From Gracilaria vermiculophylla (taxonomy: Eukaryota; Rhodophyta; Florideophyceae; Gracilariales; Gracilariaceae), in NCBI GenBank assembly GCA_019155205.2, contig JAHNZQ020000172.1:1955740-2002997 (forward strand): a stretch of 47,258 nt of DNA, read 5' to 3'. Numbering within the stretch: the stretch's first letter is position 1; every line of letters begins with the position of its first letter. The position numbers were made by a program, and so were the translations under genes. Positions 10,925 through 21,245 of this stretch are shown here, in pieces. The notes under the pieces were generated by a model, which was not told the origin of the DNA, did not search any database, and saw only the letters and a program-made list of their open reading frames with translations.

Positions 10925-11838
10925 TAGCTTCGTGACAAGTGCTCCGAAGATGACGTTAAGTGCGCGGTGGAACCGGAATCCGGCATCAAGACATTGTCCT
11001 GAGCACTTCACGGATCCATGACTTGTAGTCGTGTAACTGCTGCACGGTTGGAGATTTTTTTGAGAGCTTGGACCACTTTCAAACTCCTTTGTGAGGCTAT
11101 CTTCCGCTTCTTTAGATCGATGACCCGATGAGTCAGAGAGTGAAGTTTTGGAGAGTCTCAATTTGTTTTTGAGATTCCAAGGGTTTAACTAGCACCTGTG
11201 AGTTGTGTGATTGTCTTTGCCGCAAATGCCGCACTTTGGTTTCGCACCAAAGGCCCGCTCAGAAGGTTACGAGCCCAAGTTATGAACTTCTTCGAGGAGT
11301 CTGGAAGATACATTTTCCCAAGTCGTATGCTCTGCCATGAGGGTCGATATGGCTCTACAAACAAAATTCAGTTCAGCCGCAGCAATAAAGGATGACAGGA
11401 GAGCAATACAGAGCTCACCTGGCGACCCGTTGTCGATGGAAGTAAGTTGTTCTATGAGAATGGCCATCCTGCCGATGTGGCGTCCATTTTTCTGCTTGGA
11501 ATCGGAATCTCTCTTGTTCGTGAGCTCGCACATCTTTATAATCCTAAAAGTGGTAGAAGTTGTCGCAAAACGGTCATCCAGCCGTTTCAGTGTTTTTTTA
11601 CATAATTCATTCTGTACAACACGAAGTGTTTCATCTAAAAGAGCGAATATAATAAATCCACCAGCTTTCTTCTTGTTGAACTCCCATTCGGCTTTCTCCT
11701 CTTCATCTGCGAAGAGATTTCGAGCCTGACACAGATATTTTCCAATACCTTTTGCATTGCAGGCAGCATCAATTCGTATCCTTCAAATTTCATAGTTTTG
11801 TTTTTCATCAAACGGTAGGATTCGAATTTTCTATCCAT
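10925..11838 (-). pseudogene. gag: Copia-C gag and protease start, truncated
   Basis: On the minus strand the frame starts at ATG 11838 (MDRKFESYRLMKNKTMKFEGYE). It then shifts into a copia-type gag of the UBN2 kind (LLDETLRVVQNELCKKTLKRLDD, then MCELTNKRDSDSKQKNGRH). After an in-frame TAA it continues into a perfect CCHC zinc knuckle, CGICGKDNHTTHRC, at 11192-11235. Further on, PDSGSTAHLT at 10954-10980 is the copia aspartic-protease active site. Coding then stops at the edge of the Gypsy-1 3' LTR, so integrase, RT and RNase H are gone. Gag packages the element RNA, and the protease matures the polyprotein. Open frames on the plus strand here are antisense shadows. Confidence 0.85.
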
Positions 11839-11965
11839 CAGATTCCATCGCGATGGACAGACAACTTCTTACGCTAAAAAAAAAAAATTAAGGAAGACGG
11901 ATACTCGGACTCAAAGAAAAGATGAGTTCAGGGTGAGATGGTAGAAGGATTGGAGTTTGATGTGA

Positions 11966-11980
11966 GCTGGACCCATATCC
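11966..11980 (-). other. Copia-C primer-binding site (half-tRNA initiator Met)
   Basis: The minus strand reads GGATATGGGTCCAGC. It differs at two positions from GGTTATGGGCCCAGC, the complement of the anticodon stem-loop of eukaryotic initiator tRNA-Met. Copia- and Ty5-type elements are known to prime reverse transcription from such an internal tRNA cut. It lies 128 bases upstream of the gag ATG, at the end of the presumed LTR. Confidence 0.72.
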
Positions 11981-12140
11981 TATCAGCACGAGGACGAATG
12001 AGGTATGAAATGCTCGTGAAGCAAGAAAAAAAGACAAACGGTGTTGCGGACTGGTGACCAGGAGATTGAGGTCAGCAGCCCTCCATTTATACTGTGAGAA
12101 ACGTACATGAGCATATATTGTCTAATTCATATGGTCACAT
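11981..12140 (-). repeat. Copia-C 5' LTR, boundaries approximate
   Basis: The sequence lies directly upstream (minus strand) of the primer-binding site and contains a TATA box, CAGTATAAATGGAGG, at about plus 12080-12095. The outer end is a guess at TGTGACCATATG near 12140. No second copy is in the window, so neither length nor termini can be confirmed. Confidence 0.45.
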
Positions 12141-12429
12141 AAATAATCACAAATACAAAAAATAAAAGAGCAGAAGAAGTGTCACGTAAATAAGTTAAAT
12201 AAAGACGTAAACAAGAGTTCAAATACTCAAAGTCATTGAGAGAATCAAACAGACAAATATATAGCAGTTTGATAAAATGGAAAAAACTTCATTCTCAATG
12301 ACAAATCCATCCAAATCAAGTTGTATGGTGTGCTCAGATGGCTTGCAAGACAGATAAATTGGAAAGCAAAAAATATTCATATAAAAAACAAATTTTCGCA
12401 CGGAAAAGACTGCTACTAAAACTAGCGGT

Positions 12430-12906
12430 ACTATCAAAGAAAAGAAACAAAGGAAAGCTTTCATCCAGACACGCAGCAAAGGCTTCCAGTGTGGCAGAGA
12501 GTGGAATATGAAAGATAATACAGATATAGCCTTCCTTAAATGTAATGTGCTCATTGAAGGCAGTTAAAATGTTCTACAAAAGTTTTCATTAATGGGTAGT
12601 GCGTGGATGGAAAAAAAATGTTTCCGAACACATGAATGCTGCGATGCACACTTCTGCAGTTATGAAGGTTTGGTTCTTTAAGCTGGGAATGATTACTATA
12701 TACCAGCCAGCGGAATCGCCGAGTTTAGACACCATCAAAAATGTCTGTCTTATATTGGTTAGGATAGTTTATGGCAATGGCAGACAGTTAACTAGAGTTT
12801 TTGATTTAAAACATTGTATTGAACACTGCTAAAAAGCTATCAATATTTCAAATATTGATTCTTACATAGATGCAATGCCAAAGCCTTGCATTGGTATGGT
12901 TAAGGG

Positions 12907-12989
<83 letters not shown>

Positions 12990-13115
12990 TATATTGAAAA
13001 GAAGTTAATGACCATTTAAAATAAAAATCCTTTTGTTGCTGAAACGATTTTTGAACCTGATATTTTTCAAAAACTGGTTTCCGCAGTACTACAATCCTAA
13101 AATAGATAATTTAAC
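12430..13115 (+). pseudogene. Heavily decayed Tc1/mariner transposase (Tc1-5)
   Basis: This is the C-terminal half of a Tc1 transposase. A region parallel to the TEIAFIETNM strand of the copy at 28.6 kb reads TDIAFLKCNV. HTSAVMKVWFFKLG follows, then PAESPSLDTIKNV at the place of SPDLNPIENV, with the catalytic Glu changed to Lys. VRIVYGNGRQLTRVFDLKHC and SYIDAMPKPCIGMVKG complete the family C-terminus at about 12900. Beyond the AT repeat, words similar to the right end of the other copies (GAAACGATTTTTGA) run to about 13115. The left end and the helix-turn-helix are not recognisable. Confidence 0.72.
12907..12994. repeat. Poly(A) followed by (AT)n microsatellite
   Basis: A run of about 14 A is followed by roughly 70 bp of alternating AT with one AC interruption near 12982. 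It sits inside the Tc1-5 relic just after the transposase end, and splits it from its right terminal sequence. Such tracts often vary in length between individuals and assemblies. Confidence 0.95.
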
Positions 13116-13785
13116 TCAGCATGCCAGGTGTTGTATAATTTTTAAACAGAAATGCTTCTTTCTGATGTCGTTTTTGATGTATTCAACTAAAAATACTTTG
13201 CAGATTGACGAATGCGGTGGTTTGCTTTTTAAGTTCTCCATTTTTTGCTCTTGATTTAAATGTCTTAATTTTCTTTTTTGTTGTTTAAAACGTTTTCGTT
13301 GAACTGTTATTCAGTCTCGTATGTGATCGGCAACGATTTTATTTCTGAGGCCTCAATGACGTAGAGATACTTTTACATTGATTCATGGGTTTTATTGGAA
13401 ATATTTTTTTTCGAGGCGTATTAGAGACTACATTGTTAAATGCTGCGCCAAACAGACGTTACGAACGATATACGTGAGATGATGGACGGTTTTTTGTATT
13501 ATGGTCCATCAAAGGGCACTAAAACAGTTTGAAACAAGCTTTTGATCTATTAAATATGGTGCACTTTGGTTTAATTTCTCATTGTATTTGCTTCAAATAG
13601 CAAAAGGCTGGAGCTTCTAAGGTGCTGTATTAACACTACATAAAAGAAAAACAGAAAGTTTTAGAGCTACATTAAAACGCAGACTTTGGGCAGACATACT
13701 TAAGCTGATAAAGCCAGTTTCTACATTAAAAACGAACTGGACTTATTTGAATTTCGGGGACCGTATTTCCTAGAAAAGAGATGTA
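13116..13785. other. AT-rich intergenic stretch
   Basis: No gene, repeat pair or regulatory motif is recognised. Open frames are short (under 75 codons) and lack family motifs. Confidence 0.5.
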
Positions 13786-15060
13786 CGGTGTGTTTCAAAA
13801 CCATATTAACCCTCCAAAATTGCGCCAAACCTGTACTGTAGGCTGGGTTTTGCACACAGTCTACGTAGCATCGTTTCAAAAAGATATGTACACCGTCTTC
13901 GTTCTAGTAAAAATGGCTCGAGGTCCGCCACTTTCCAAGCAAGAACAGCTTTAAATTGTAACATTAAAGGTCTAGAAACATTCTAACAGTGCTATCGCTA
14001 AAAAAGTAAAGCGTTTTAGGGTCACAATCGCTATTTTTCTCAAAACTTCCGACTCTTTATGGAATAAAACGATCTCCCGGACGCCCAAAGAAGCTCAGCC
14101 ACCAGATAAAAGAGTAAATAAAAGGGAATGGTGCAAAGGAAAAGTGCCGTGCAAAACGTTCGAATAGATCTCAATCTCAACGTTTATAAATCAACTACAT
14201 AGAGGCAGATAAACAATACAAATTTATTTAAATATATAAAAAGGAAAATAACTATCTTTCTTCAAGACCTTCACAATTAAAAAAACCTGGTGTTTTCAGA
14301 AAGCGTACTGGAACAAAGAATGGAAAAATATTATTTTTATTTACGAAAAAAAATCAATTTTGACGGACCAGATTGGTACAAAATCCATTGGTACAATCGT
14401 GGTAAGGAACATCATGAGTTTTATATTAGGTATTCTGGTGGACGCTTTGTAACGGTCTGGGCGGGCATTTCTAAAAAATGTGTCACAACAATTACATTTA
14501 TTGAAACAAATATGAATGCAAAAATATATCAAGAACTTCTATGCAATTATTTGCCATTATTTGGGTTATGTTTCCATGAAGATAATTTCATTTTTCAACA
14601 TGATAATGCGCCTGTACACATTACATCGATAATCGAAAAATATGTATAGGAGCGTCAGGTATCTGTTTAAGAGTGTGTGGTGCGCTCACCAGATTTGAAC
14701 CCAATCAGAAACGTTTGAGGACTGCTGGCGAGGATGGTTTTTGCGCATGGAAGGCAATTTCAGACTGTTTTTGAACTCAAAAACTGTATTAAAAATTTCT
14801 GGAAATCTATAACAGTTTCAACTGTGGAAAAGTACATCAATTCGATGCCAAAACGCGGCATTAGCGTTATACAGCAAAAAGGATGCAAAAATACACTATT
14901 GAGCGTCGCACAGTAAAGATTTTTTTATTGATGATCATATGTTTTTGAAACGGTTTTTTGATTTTACTTTTTTCTGAAACCTAGTTTTGTAGGCGTACAG
15001 TACACATTTGGTAGTTTTTTTGAGATTTCACAACATGTCGTATGTTTTTTAAACAGTCTG
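13786..15060 (+). mobile_element. Tc1/mariner element with both ends (Tc1-2)
   Basis: The left end CGGTGTGTTTCAAAACCATA follows TA (13784-13785). The right end, ATGTTTTTTAAACAGTCTG, is followed by TA (15061-15062). The length is 1,275 bp, normal for Tc1. An inner copy of the repeat (ATCGTTTCAAAAAGATATGTA at about 13870, and CATATGTTTTTGAAACGG at about 14937) gives an IR/DR arrangement. It is closely related to the copy at 27941-29219. Confidence 0.9.
13913..14912 (+). pseudogene. Tc1-2 transposase, multiple stops
   Basis: ATG 13913 opens MARGPPLSKQEQL, then a TAA stops the helix-turn-helix part. An intact middle section (14290-14649) holds the first catalytic Asp (KINFDGPD) and the second (FQHDNAPVH). 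The third position reads Arg instead of Glu (SPDLNPIRNV). The next codon is TGA (14716-14718), where the family has Trp. The C-terminus (EKYINSMPKRGISVIQQKG) remains readable to TAA 14914-14916. The DDE triad is therefore incomplete and the enzyme cannot work. Confidence 0.88.
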
Positions 15061-15062
15061 TA

Positions 15063-15590
15063 CTGTTGTGACATTGAGCTTTATAAGCGGAATGCACCAT
15101 GTTAAAATACGTACTTAAACGGCTTACACACGGTGAATCGGTCTTACCGACAGTGGGTTAGTTTAATCTAGCACACACTGATGAACGAACAGACGCGACG
15201 CATCTAAGACGCCACTTTTACTGTGAAGTGCGAGCGTAAGATGTTGAATCGCCACCAGTGTAGGGTGAGAGCGATCCATCGCTGATACACCGCCGACACC
15301 GAGAGAGAAAGCGGTGTATCAGTATCACAACGCCGCCACGACCGTTGAGTGCGTATGAGAAAGGGCACACGCCGTCACCATTGAAGGGACGCGAGCGAAA
15401 GCTATATAAACAAAGATAGACTACCTATTGCAAAAAAGGATAGGGAAGAAGGGAATTTTCCCTCGGGGTTGTCCCGCATTCATTTGCCTGTTGATAGTCG
15501 ACTCCCTACCACTGTGTCAAGCATCATAATAGGAAGATGACATCATCACAAAATCTCATAACTGTACCAAAAATCGATCTGCAAGCCAGT
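15063..15590. other. Spacer with a 12-bp perfect hairpin at 15282-15322
   Basis: No coding region is seen. CTGATACACCGC at 15282-15293 is the exact reverse complement of GCGGTGTATCAG at 15311-15322, with a 17-nt purine-rich loop (CGACACCGAGAGAGAAA). Surrounding sequence is rich in CGCC/GACGCC words. What the hairpin does is unknown. Confidence 0.55.
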
Positions 15591-16510
15591 TTGCATGGTG
15601 TGGCCTGCTCGTCTCGCCCCCATGTTTGCAATGACTGCAAAAAAAGACCTAACCAACAACTCCTCTCCGTTCTACAAGAAAACTGTGCGACTGCTTGATT
15701 CCCAGCCCCCCCCCCCCCCTTCCCTACCTAAGCGACAGCAACGACTTGGTGACGGGTGCTGGCCGCGAACTGCTGGTGCAGTTTTCGGAGCACTATTTGA
15801 CTCTGCGCCCACGACCGTCTTCTCGAAATGAATGGTGAACATTGGGTTGCGCCGCCACAGCGACCATACGCTAGTCGCGCTTCCCCCGCGCTAGACCCTG
15901 CACCCTGTACCCCTCGCGCGCGCGCTTCCCCGGCGCCCGCGGCGAAGCGCCAGAAGCGGAGGCGAGCGACAGCCAAAGGACCCCCATACAGTCCTCGCAA
16001 CCGCCCACAGCGGGGGGGAAGCCGACGCTCTCACTAACCGGCCAGGCGCACTTCGCCCACGTCGCCTCTGCCGCCCCGGCGCGTGGACAGCTGCCGCTCG
16101 GCGTCGTCAGTCGCCTCCGTCTCCGGGTCTGGCGCCCGCGTCCGTGCGCGCCGGGCGGCGCCGGGCGCGGGGCCAGTCAGCGACCGGGCGACGGTTTTCT
16201 GCGCGCACTTGCCGGCGGTGCGCCTGGCGCCGCGTTTCTGGGCTGCGACACAGGTGGGATGCCTTCGCGTGCCGGCACTTCGCGCCTCGTGCCGTCTCGA
16301 TCGTCGACTCTGTCTCGTTCCCGCCACAAACTCTAGTTGTCATTCGAGAGCTCGGCTCAAATTATCGCGCGATGGGTCGCGAGTGCGTGCCGAAAAGCGA
16401 GTGGAAAGCGATGACTTGCATGCGCCGCCAGCAGATCGCGAGAGAATTAACGCTATCGATATTTGACTCGTCGTTTTTTTCGGCGGGCCAACTCGACAGA
16501 GCGTCACGAT
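15591..16510 (+). other. GC-rich island with weak coding potential
   Basis: GC content rises abruptly between about 15.6 and 16.4 kb, unlike the AT-rich surroundings, and falls back near 16.5 kb. A run of 15-16 C is present near 15704-15719. On the plus strand one frame is open from ATG 15828 to 16466 except for a single TAA at 16035-16037. It encodes a Pro/Arg/Ala-rich product with a KRQKRRR cluster (possible nuclear signal) and a later Cys/Arg-rich part. Other frames are also open, as expected from GC-rich sequence. I recognise no domain. It could be a decayed host gene or a CpG-rich promoter region. Confidence 0.3.
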
Positions 16511-19500
16511 AGTCATCCATTCTTAACACAAGAGAATGTGAGCTCAAAGGGTAAAACGGCAGTCCACATTGACCTATAATTCGCACAGCAACCACACAGG
16601 ATGGGTGACAATATATGGTGTGAAGGGATGTGTGTGCGCAGTGTTCAATGTTAGACGCCATGCTGCCCATTGACGCTCTCCGGCAGGGAGGCCACGTGGT
16701 GTGAGCACAAAAGCTGGACACAGAAGCGCATGAATAAGATAAGTTGTGGCGCGAACAGGGGATCACTCTGAACGATGTGTTTCGTCTCCAATTCACAAGT
16801 ATGAAGAAGTGAATGCCGTTCGGTCTAAACCGGAAGAGGTCAGCATATCTAAACACCTCCATCCATGGACCAACCCAACAACAGCCTGCTCCCCTGGCAG
16901 TCGATGTGAAATGTGCACACATTCTTCTACATTTCGAGCATTTGCCAAATTCGACGACTACCCTGGGAGTAGACTCGTGTGTCAAAGCAGCCGCAATGGC
17001 TCGCTCCCCCCGTCATTTCCCCCTGTGATGGTATATCGCCGTTAGTACGAAACTATGCATTCGTTTCCGTCTTCACAATGTCTTTGAACATGAAGTCCAT
17101 TCGTGGGTTTCTCCCTGCGAAACGCGCCTCATTCCTTTCACAGCGCTAGCGCGTAGTTAAATGCCCGCGCGACGCTACTTCGTGCACTTTGCCGACCTGA
17201 ACAACAAGCCATACGCTCATTCTCTTCGCACACATTGGATTGTCCGGGAAATCAGGAGATTTCTCACAAACTGAGTGGCGCTTGATGGTAGTTCTCAGAG
17301 TGCTTATTGACTTGGCAGTATGCAGGTGGCCAAAGACCACATGGTTAGTCCACGACCATGACATTGCGAACATAAGGCTGTTGCTGATCTTTGCTTGTGT
17401 GCATATCCTGTTCAGGCTGTCTGTTTTCTCGAACCGCTATTGCGTTTGGATTTTCCCGCCCCTCCACTCAGAGAAGTAGTATAATGCTGTCAGCGGCAGA
17501 TGGCAGTCGCAAACTCACTTTAGATAACATCTCCGGAAGTGTAGCATGGGTCTTCACACCGGGAGCGCCCACAGCTCAATCGATAACCGCCTTTATGTGC
17601 TTTTTGGGTGAGCCCGGGATTCAGGGTTCAAGCCCCGGCTCTGTCAACCTTCCACCCGATTCACTACAAGTTGTCAAAGCCTGAGAAGCTCAGCTGAACG
17701 CAATGGGATCGTCTCATCGGTGAATCAAGGCACACGCTGTTGAGGCTCTGTGCCTCATGCTTATTGCCGCTACTCAAAGATGTTCCTGAAAAGCCCGAGG
17801 CTAGGAAGCAATCATGCAGATTTTCTTACATGGGATCATACTCATCGGGAGGGGGTTTTTCGCCGCGACGAGAACATCATGTGGCAGGGAATGGAATTCC
17901 GTCGGACAATTTCGCACAGCGCATCAACACTCGAGAGTTCCGAAGGAGAAGCACGAGATACGGCTGCCGTAACACGCACATGGTTACCGTTGATTAAGCA
18001 GAGCAAGTATCACCAAGGTGGCAAATAACTCATAAGGCCTCTCGAACCAAGATGGGAAAGCTGTGGAGAATGGGTGGCAGAGCCATCTTAGGATTCCAGG
18101 TGGACCGAGCCGAGGATCAAGTGCCTAGCGCATCCCGTGCGACCGACGCGTCTTCCCCGATCGCTGACGAAATCCTTTGAGATGAGCGCTATCCATGGCA
18201 GAAAGACTGCCCTGCAACACGAGATGACGGCGTATCATTTGGCGCTAATGGGGCTCATTCCGGGGCTGTTAGAAACGATTAGTGGAACCATGGATTGAGG
18301 CGTTCATCTTGTACCGTGTGAAACCTCGCAAACGCGCTTCCAACTTGGATCGTAAAGCACACCACCATTTCCGACTCGGAGCCCCCGAGATCGGGGTGAG
18401 CAACATGGAGGATAAATACGCGTGTACCAGGTGGCAATGGTGTGTTTATGGGAATCTTTCAGTTTTTGTCTTGCGCTACAAGCAAGAAGGGTTTCGGCGA
18501 TTCTTTTGTTCCCCTCCTGGAAAGTTCTGCCAGTCTTTCTCGATCGAAGAAAGAGCCTTTCGGAATTTGATTTTCTTCAAAACCGACATCAGACTTCTGC
18601 ATAACTGGTCCATTACGGGTCACGCGATCCTTTCGATGATGAGCAAGTTGTAAAAAAGCATAGTTCTGCGCACAGTTTTCTGCCTTTATACATTTGCAGG
18701 TCTACCAATCATATCGAAAAGTCCTCAATACTTTTATATTGTGATTCTTTTCAAATCTACAGTTCGTTGTTCAATATCCAACAAACAAATATCTCTTGAG
18801 AGAAGAAGCGAAGAAAGCAACAGAGATCCACGTCTTCGGAAAGCTATTGGTTAATGATTAGTATAAAAAATGGATTTCTTCGAAGTGAAAGTTAATCATG
18901 TGTATCTAGCAAGAAAAGTCATTTACAAAAATAAAAGCTCAATTTACACATGTACGATGCGTGACGAAACACCTTTTGTCTTCTGACATTAATTACAAGA
19001 CATCCTTCTCACGACTTCTTTTTAATCCGCCGCTCTACTCTCTTGGTTTTGTTTTATTCTCAAGACTTTTATAGCTGCGGATTTGAAGACATACGTGGAT
19101 ATTTTGCGTTAATCTCACGTGCATATACCCAAAATCCATTCGAACAATCAAGCAGAGGAGCTTCTGTTCTCAAAAAAGGGAAGACTTCGCTTTTTGTAGA
19201 CTCGTTCTGATCCAATGATGCACATAAAGTACAGACGATTGGATAACGTCGCCACAGCATTACCTTGAGAACACGAATACCATAATACCTAGAAGAATTG
19301 AGAACATCGACCATTGTGAAGCCAGCTATCCGAAACATCATCGTTTGATCGGCAATCGTGAGCGATGGAGCTTTTACATTTCATTGATAAGCATGATATT
19401 CATCAAGAACGCATTAACATTGAATTCTCACTTTTTGTGCCCACAAAGGATGTGACACCAAGTACAGGGAACCAAATTTGAGCAACGGCAGTTGCACAGT

Positions 19501-20249
19501 TATTACAGGCTTGTTGTGACAGCATTTTTAACACCAGTTTCAAAAAGGGGAAGGAGACATCGTCACATTCAATTGAAAAAGACGTGGAAAAAATCGGCTT
19601 TCAAAAAACGAATTGATGTCCTTCGTACCTCTCCATACCAATAAAGCTGTAATGCACAGAAATCGATAACATTCAATGTCCGAATTAAAACGCTGTTTCC
19701 AAGTTTTGGAAAGTTATGAGGGCAAAGATAACTGCCGCAATGTTTGAGACATGAAAAAGAATGGTGAAACATTCAACACATTGCTTGTTCAATGAAGCAT
19801 TTCGGCACAGAGCCGACTCGGATGTTCTTTGGTTTTTACTGAAAAACTCTGTATTGCGTGCGGTGCGGAAAATTGGTTCAGCGGGTCTAGACATTCAAAC
19901 TGGCGCTGCTCTTGGAGGGAAGCAACCGTGGGTGCGAAAGAAAAACTTGCAGCCGAGAGCACAGGCAAACGGAAATCTAAAGCGTGCATTAGGCCGCCTG
20001 GGGTGGGTCGGGTACGAATCAGGCGATTGCCACCGCATTCAAACGTCACAATACGGGAACGCACTGCATGCACCGTCCGGCTGATACGCCCCCGAGAAAC
20101 AGATGTGACGTGCGCAAATTACTTCGTTCATGCGCTTGCATGAGCCGTCCACATTCATAGTGCCAGGCGGCGTGCCACGAGCAGCCATCCCCAGGCGATG
20201 CGCACGGTCGATGTGGCCAAAACCGTGCTTTTGACTGTGTGCAAGGCCG
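16511..20249. other. Long stretch without a recognisable gene
   Basis: Several open frames of 60-207 codons occur on both strands, for example 16362-16985 (-), 17391-17684 (+), 18282-18653 (+) and 19069-19341 (-). None shows a conserved motif, and none overlaps a repeat seen elsewhere in the window. From 18.65 to 19.9 kb the sequence is AT-rich. The only structured signal I can point to is the tRNA-like box pair at 17.57-17.65 kb, annotated separately. Decayed genes cannot be excluded. Confidence 0.4.
17561..17650 (+). other. tRNA-like A/B-box pair, possible tRNA pseudogene or SINE head
   Basis: AGCTCAATCGATAACCGC at 17573-17590 resembles a pol III A box. GGTTCAAGCC at 17625-17634 resembles a B box, at about the spacing of a tRNA gene. 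A T-arm (CAGGG-TTCAAGC-CCCGG) can fold with one mismatch. The expected acceptor stem does not pair, so it is not an intact tRNA gene. A degraded tRNA or the head of a tRNA-derived short interspersed element are the two readings. Confidence 0.3.
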
Positions 20250-21245
20250 TCACAGACCGAGACGCAAGGCCACCTGGAGCATCCTCTCCTCGACGCCCGA
20301 GCCGTACCGCGCCGCAAAAGAGGTGAACTGCAGCGCCTTCGACCGCGACGAGAGGCGAAGCTTGGGGACGTACTTCGGGCTGTTCACAAGTTGAACGTCG
20401 GTTTCACAGCCGACGAACGCGCAGTACGACTTCATCATCATGAACCGCCCCTCGAAGTGAACGATGTGCCCGGGCGTGGCACAGTTTCGGTGCGCGTCGC
20501 AGAGGACGCTGGCGCGAACGTGGCTGGGAAACAGCAGCTGGTCTGACGACAGATGGCGCAGGTGCTGCACGGCGATGCATACGGCGTCGGACTCCGCGGA
20601 GGCTGACGGCTCAGGCTCATCCGTCTCAAGCCCGTCCGTCTCAGGCTCATCCGTCCCAAGCCCGTCCGTCTCAGGCTCATCCGTCCCAAGCCCGTCCGTC
20701 TCAGGCTCACCCGTCTCAAGCTCGCCCGTCCCAGGCCCACCCATCTCAGACTCGTCTGTGCCCACCGCGCCTTGGAAATCGTCAAATCCAGGAAGAAGCG
20801 GGTCTATGAGGTCGGGAGACGGCTCAGGAGCCCCCGGAACGACCGGTGCGTCGAGTTCGGGGTCCGTTCGAGACAGCTCAGGGCGCTGGTCCACGGTGGC
20901 GAGTGAGACGCAGCCGCTCACGTTAAACTGTAGGAGAGTGGCGCAGACCTCGCCGGGCTCCTGACAATCAGCGTCCGTGGTGCATTGCAGATCCTGGATG
21001 GAGGACGGAACGCAAACGCACTGATCGCGCCCGTTGCAGTCCCCGTCGGAAGATAGAAGCTCAAGGTCGATGTAGAAGCATCTGCGCGTGCCCTTGCACT
21101 GTGCCGCGTCGGTGCACGGGTCGCCGGTGATTCCGGTGGAGAGCGGCGACGCGGTCGCCGGAGAACAGGCGGTGACGAGAAGCAGGACGAGAGCAAGAAG
21201 CGGCGCGCGAGGGCGAGACGTCCCACGGGCAATCGGGGTAAACAT
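20250..21245 (-). CDS. Secreted Cys-rich protein with acidic repeat linker
   Basis: This is a single intact 331-codon frame from ATG 21245. Residues 1-33 form a signal peptide (basic RPR, then the hydrophobic APLLALVLLLVTA). Residues 44-112 carry ten Cys (44, 50, 56, 70, 76, 78, 88, 94, 101, 112) in short spacings such as CTDAAQC and CTTDADC, typical of an extracellular disulfide module; N108 is a possible glycosylation site. Residues ~125-215 are a Pro/Asp/Glu-rich linker with a tandem 10-residue repeat (TDGLGTDEPE). A C-terminal module (223-331) has five Cys and motifs such as CATPGHIVHF, VNSPKY and FTSFAARYGSG. I recall this C-terminal module from a multi-copy red algal (Chondrus-type) family of unknown function. 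Its GC content and intact frame mark it as a host gene, and export to the cell surface is inferred. Confidence 0.85.
   Translation of the reverse strand: MFTPIARGTSRPRAPLLALVLLLVTACSPATASPLSTGITGDPCTDAAQCKGTRRCFYIDLELLSSDGDCNGRDQCVCVPSSIQDLQCTTDADCQEPGEVCATLLQFNVSGCVSLATVDQRPELSRTDPELDAPVVPGAPEPSPDLIDPLLPGFDDFQGAVGTDESEMGGPGTGELETGEPETDGLGTDEPETDGLGTDEPETDGLETDEPEPSASAESDAVCIAVQHLRHLSSDQLLFPSHVRASVLCDAHRNCATPGHIVHFEGRFMMMKSYCAFVGCETDVQLVNSPKYVPKLRLSSRSKALQFTSFAARYGSGVEERMLQVALRLGL
20609..20740 (-). repeat. 30-bp coding minisatellite in the secreted protein gene
   Basis: About four tandem units of 30 bp encode the repeated TDGLGTDEPE decapeptide. Units differ mainly by C/T changes, several of them synonymous. 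The 30-bp period keeps the reading frame, so unit gain or loss changes only linker length. The flanking linker is made of more diverged versions of the same unit. Confidence 0.85.

Noticed and set aside
11337..11729. 130-codon plus-strand open frame
   Set aside because: The minus strand here encodes copia gag leading to a perfect CCHC zinc knuckle; the plus frame has no motif.
12219..12554. 111-codon hydrophobic frame on the minus strand, looking like a membrane protein
   Set aside because: The plus strand reads, with breaks, as the middle of a Tc1 transposase that continues downstream; AT-rich antisense sequence readily gives hydrophobic codons.
16362..16985. 207-codon minus-strand open frame, rich in Cys and His
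   Set aside because: No signal peptide, zinc spacing or family motif could be completed, and it crosses the sharp edge of a GC-rich island. Length alone is not enough.
17561..17650. Functional tRNA gene
   Set aside because: The T-arm and box motifs are present, but the acceptor stem does not pair and no anticodon arm of normal size can be drawn.
20609..20740. Evenly spaced ~30-bp repeats, at first sight like a small CRISPR array
   Set aside because: The units are directly tandem without spacers, lie in frame within an intact coding sequence, and encode a decapeptide. The genome is eukaryotic.
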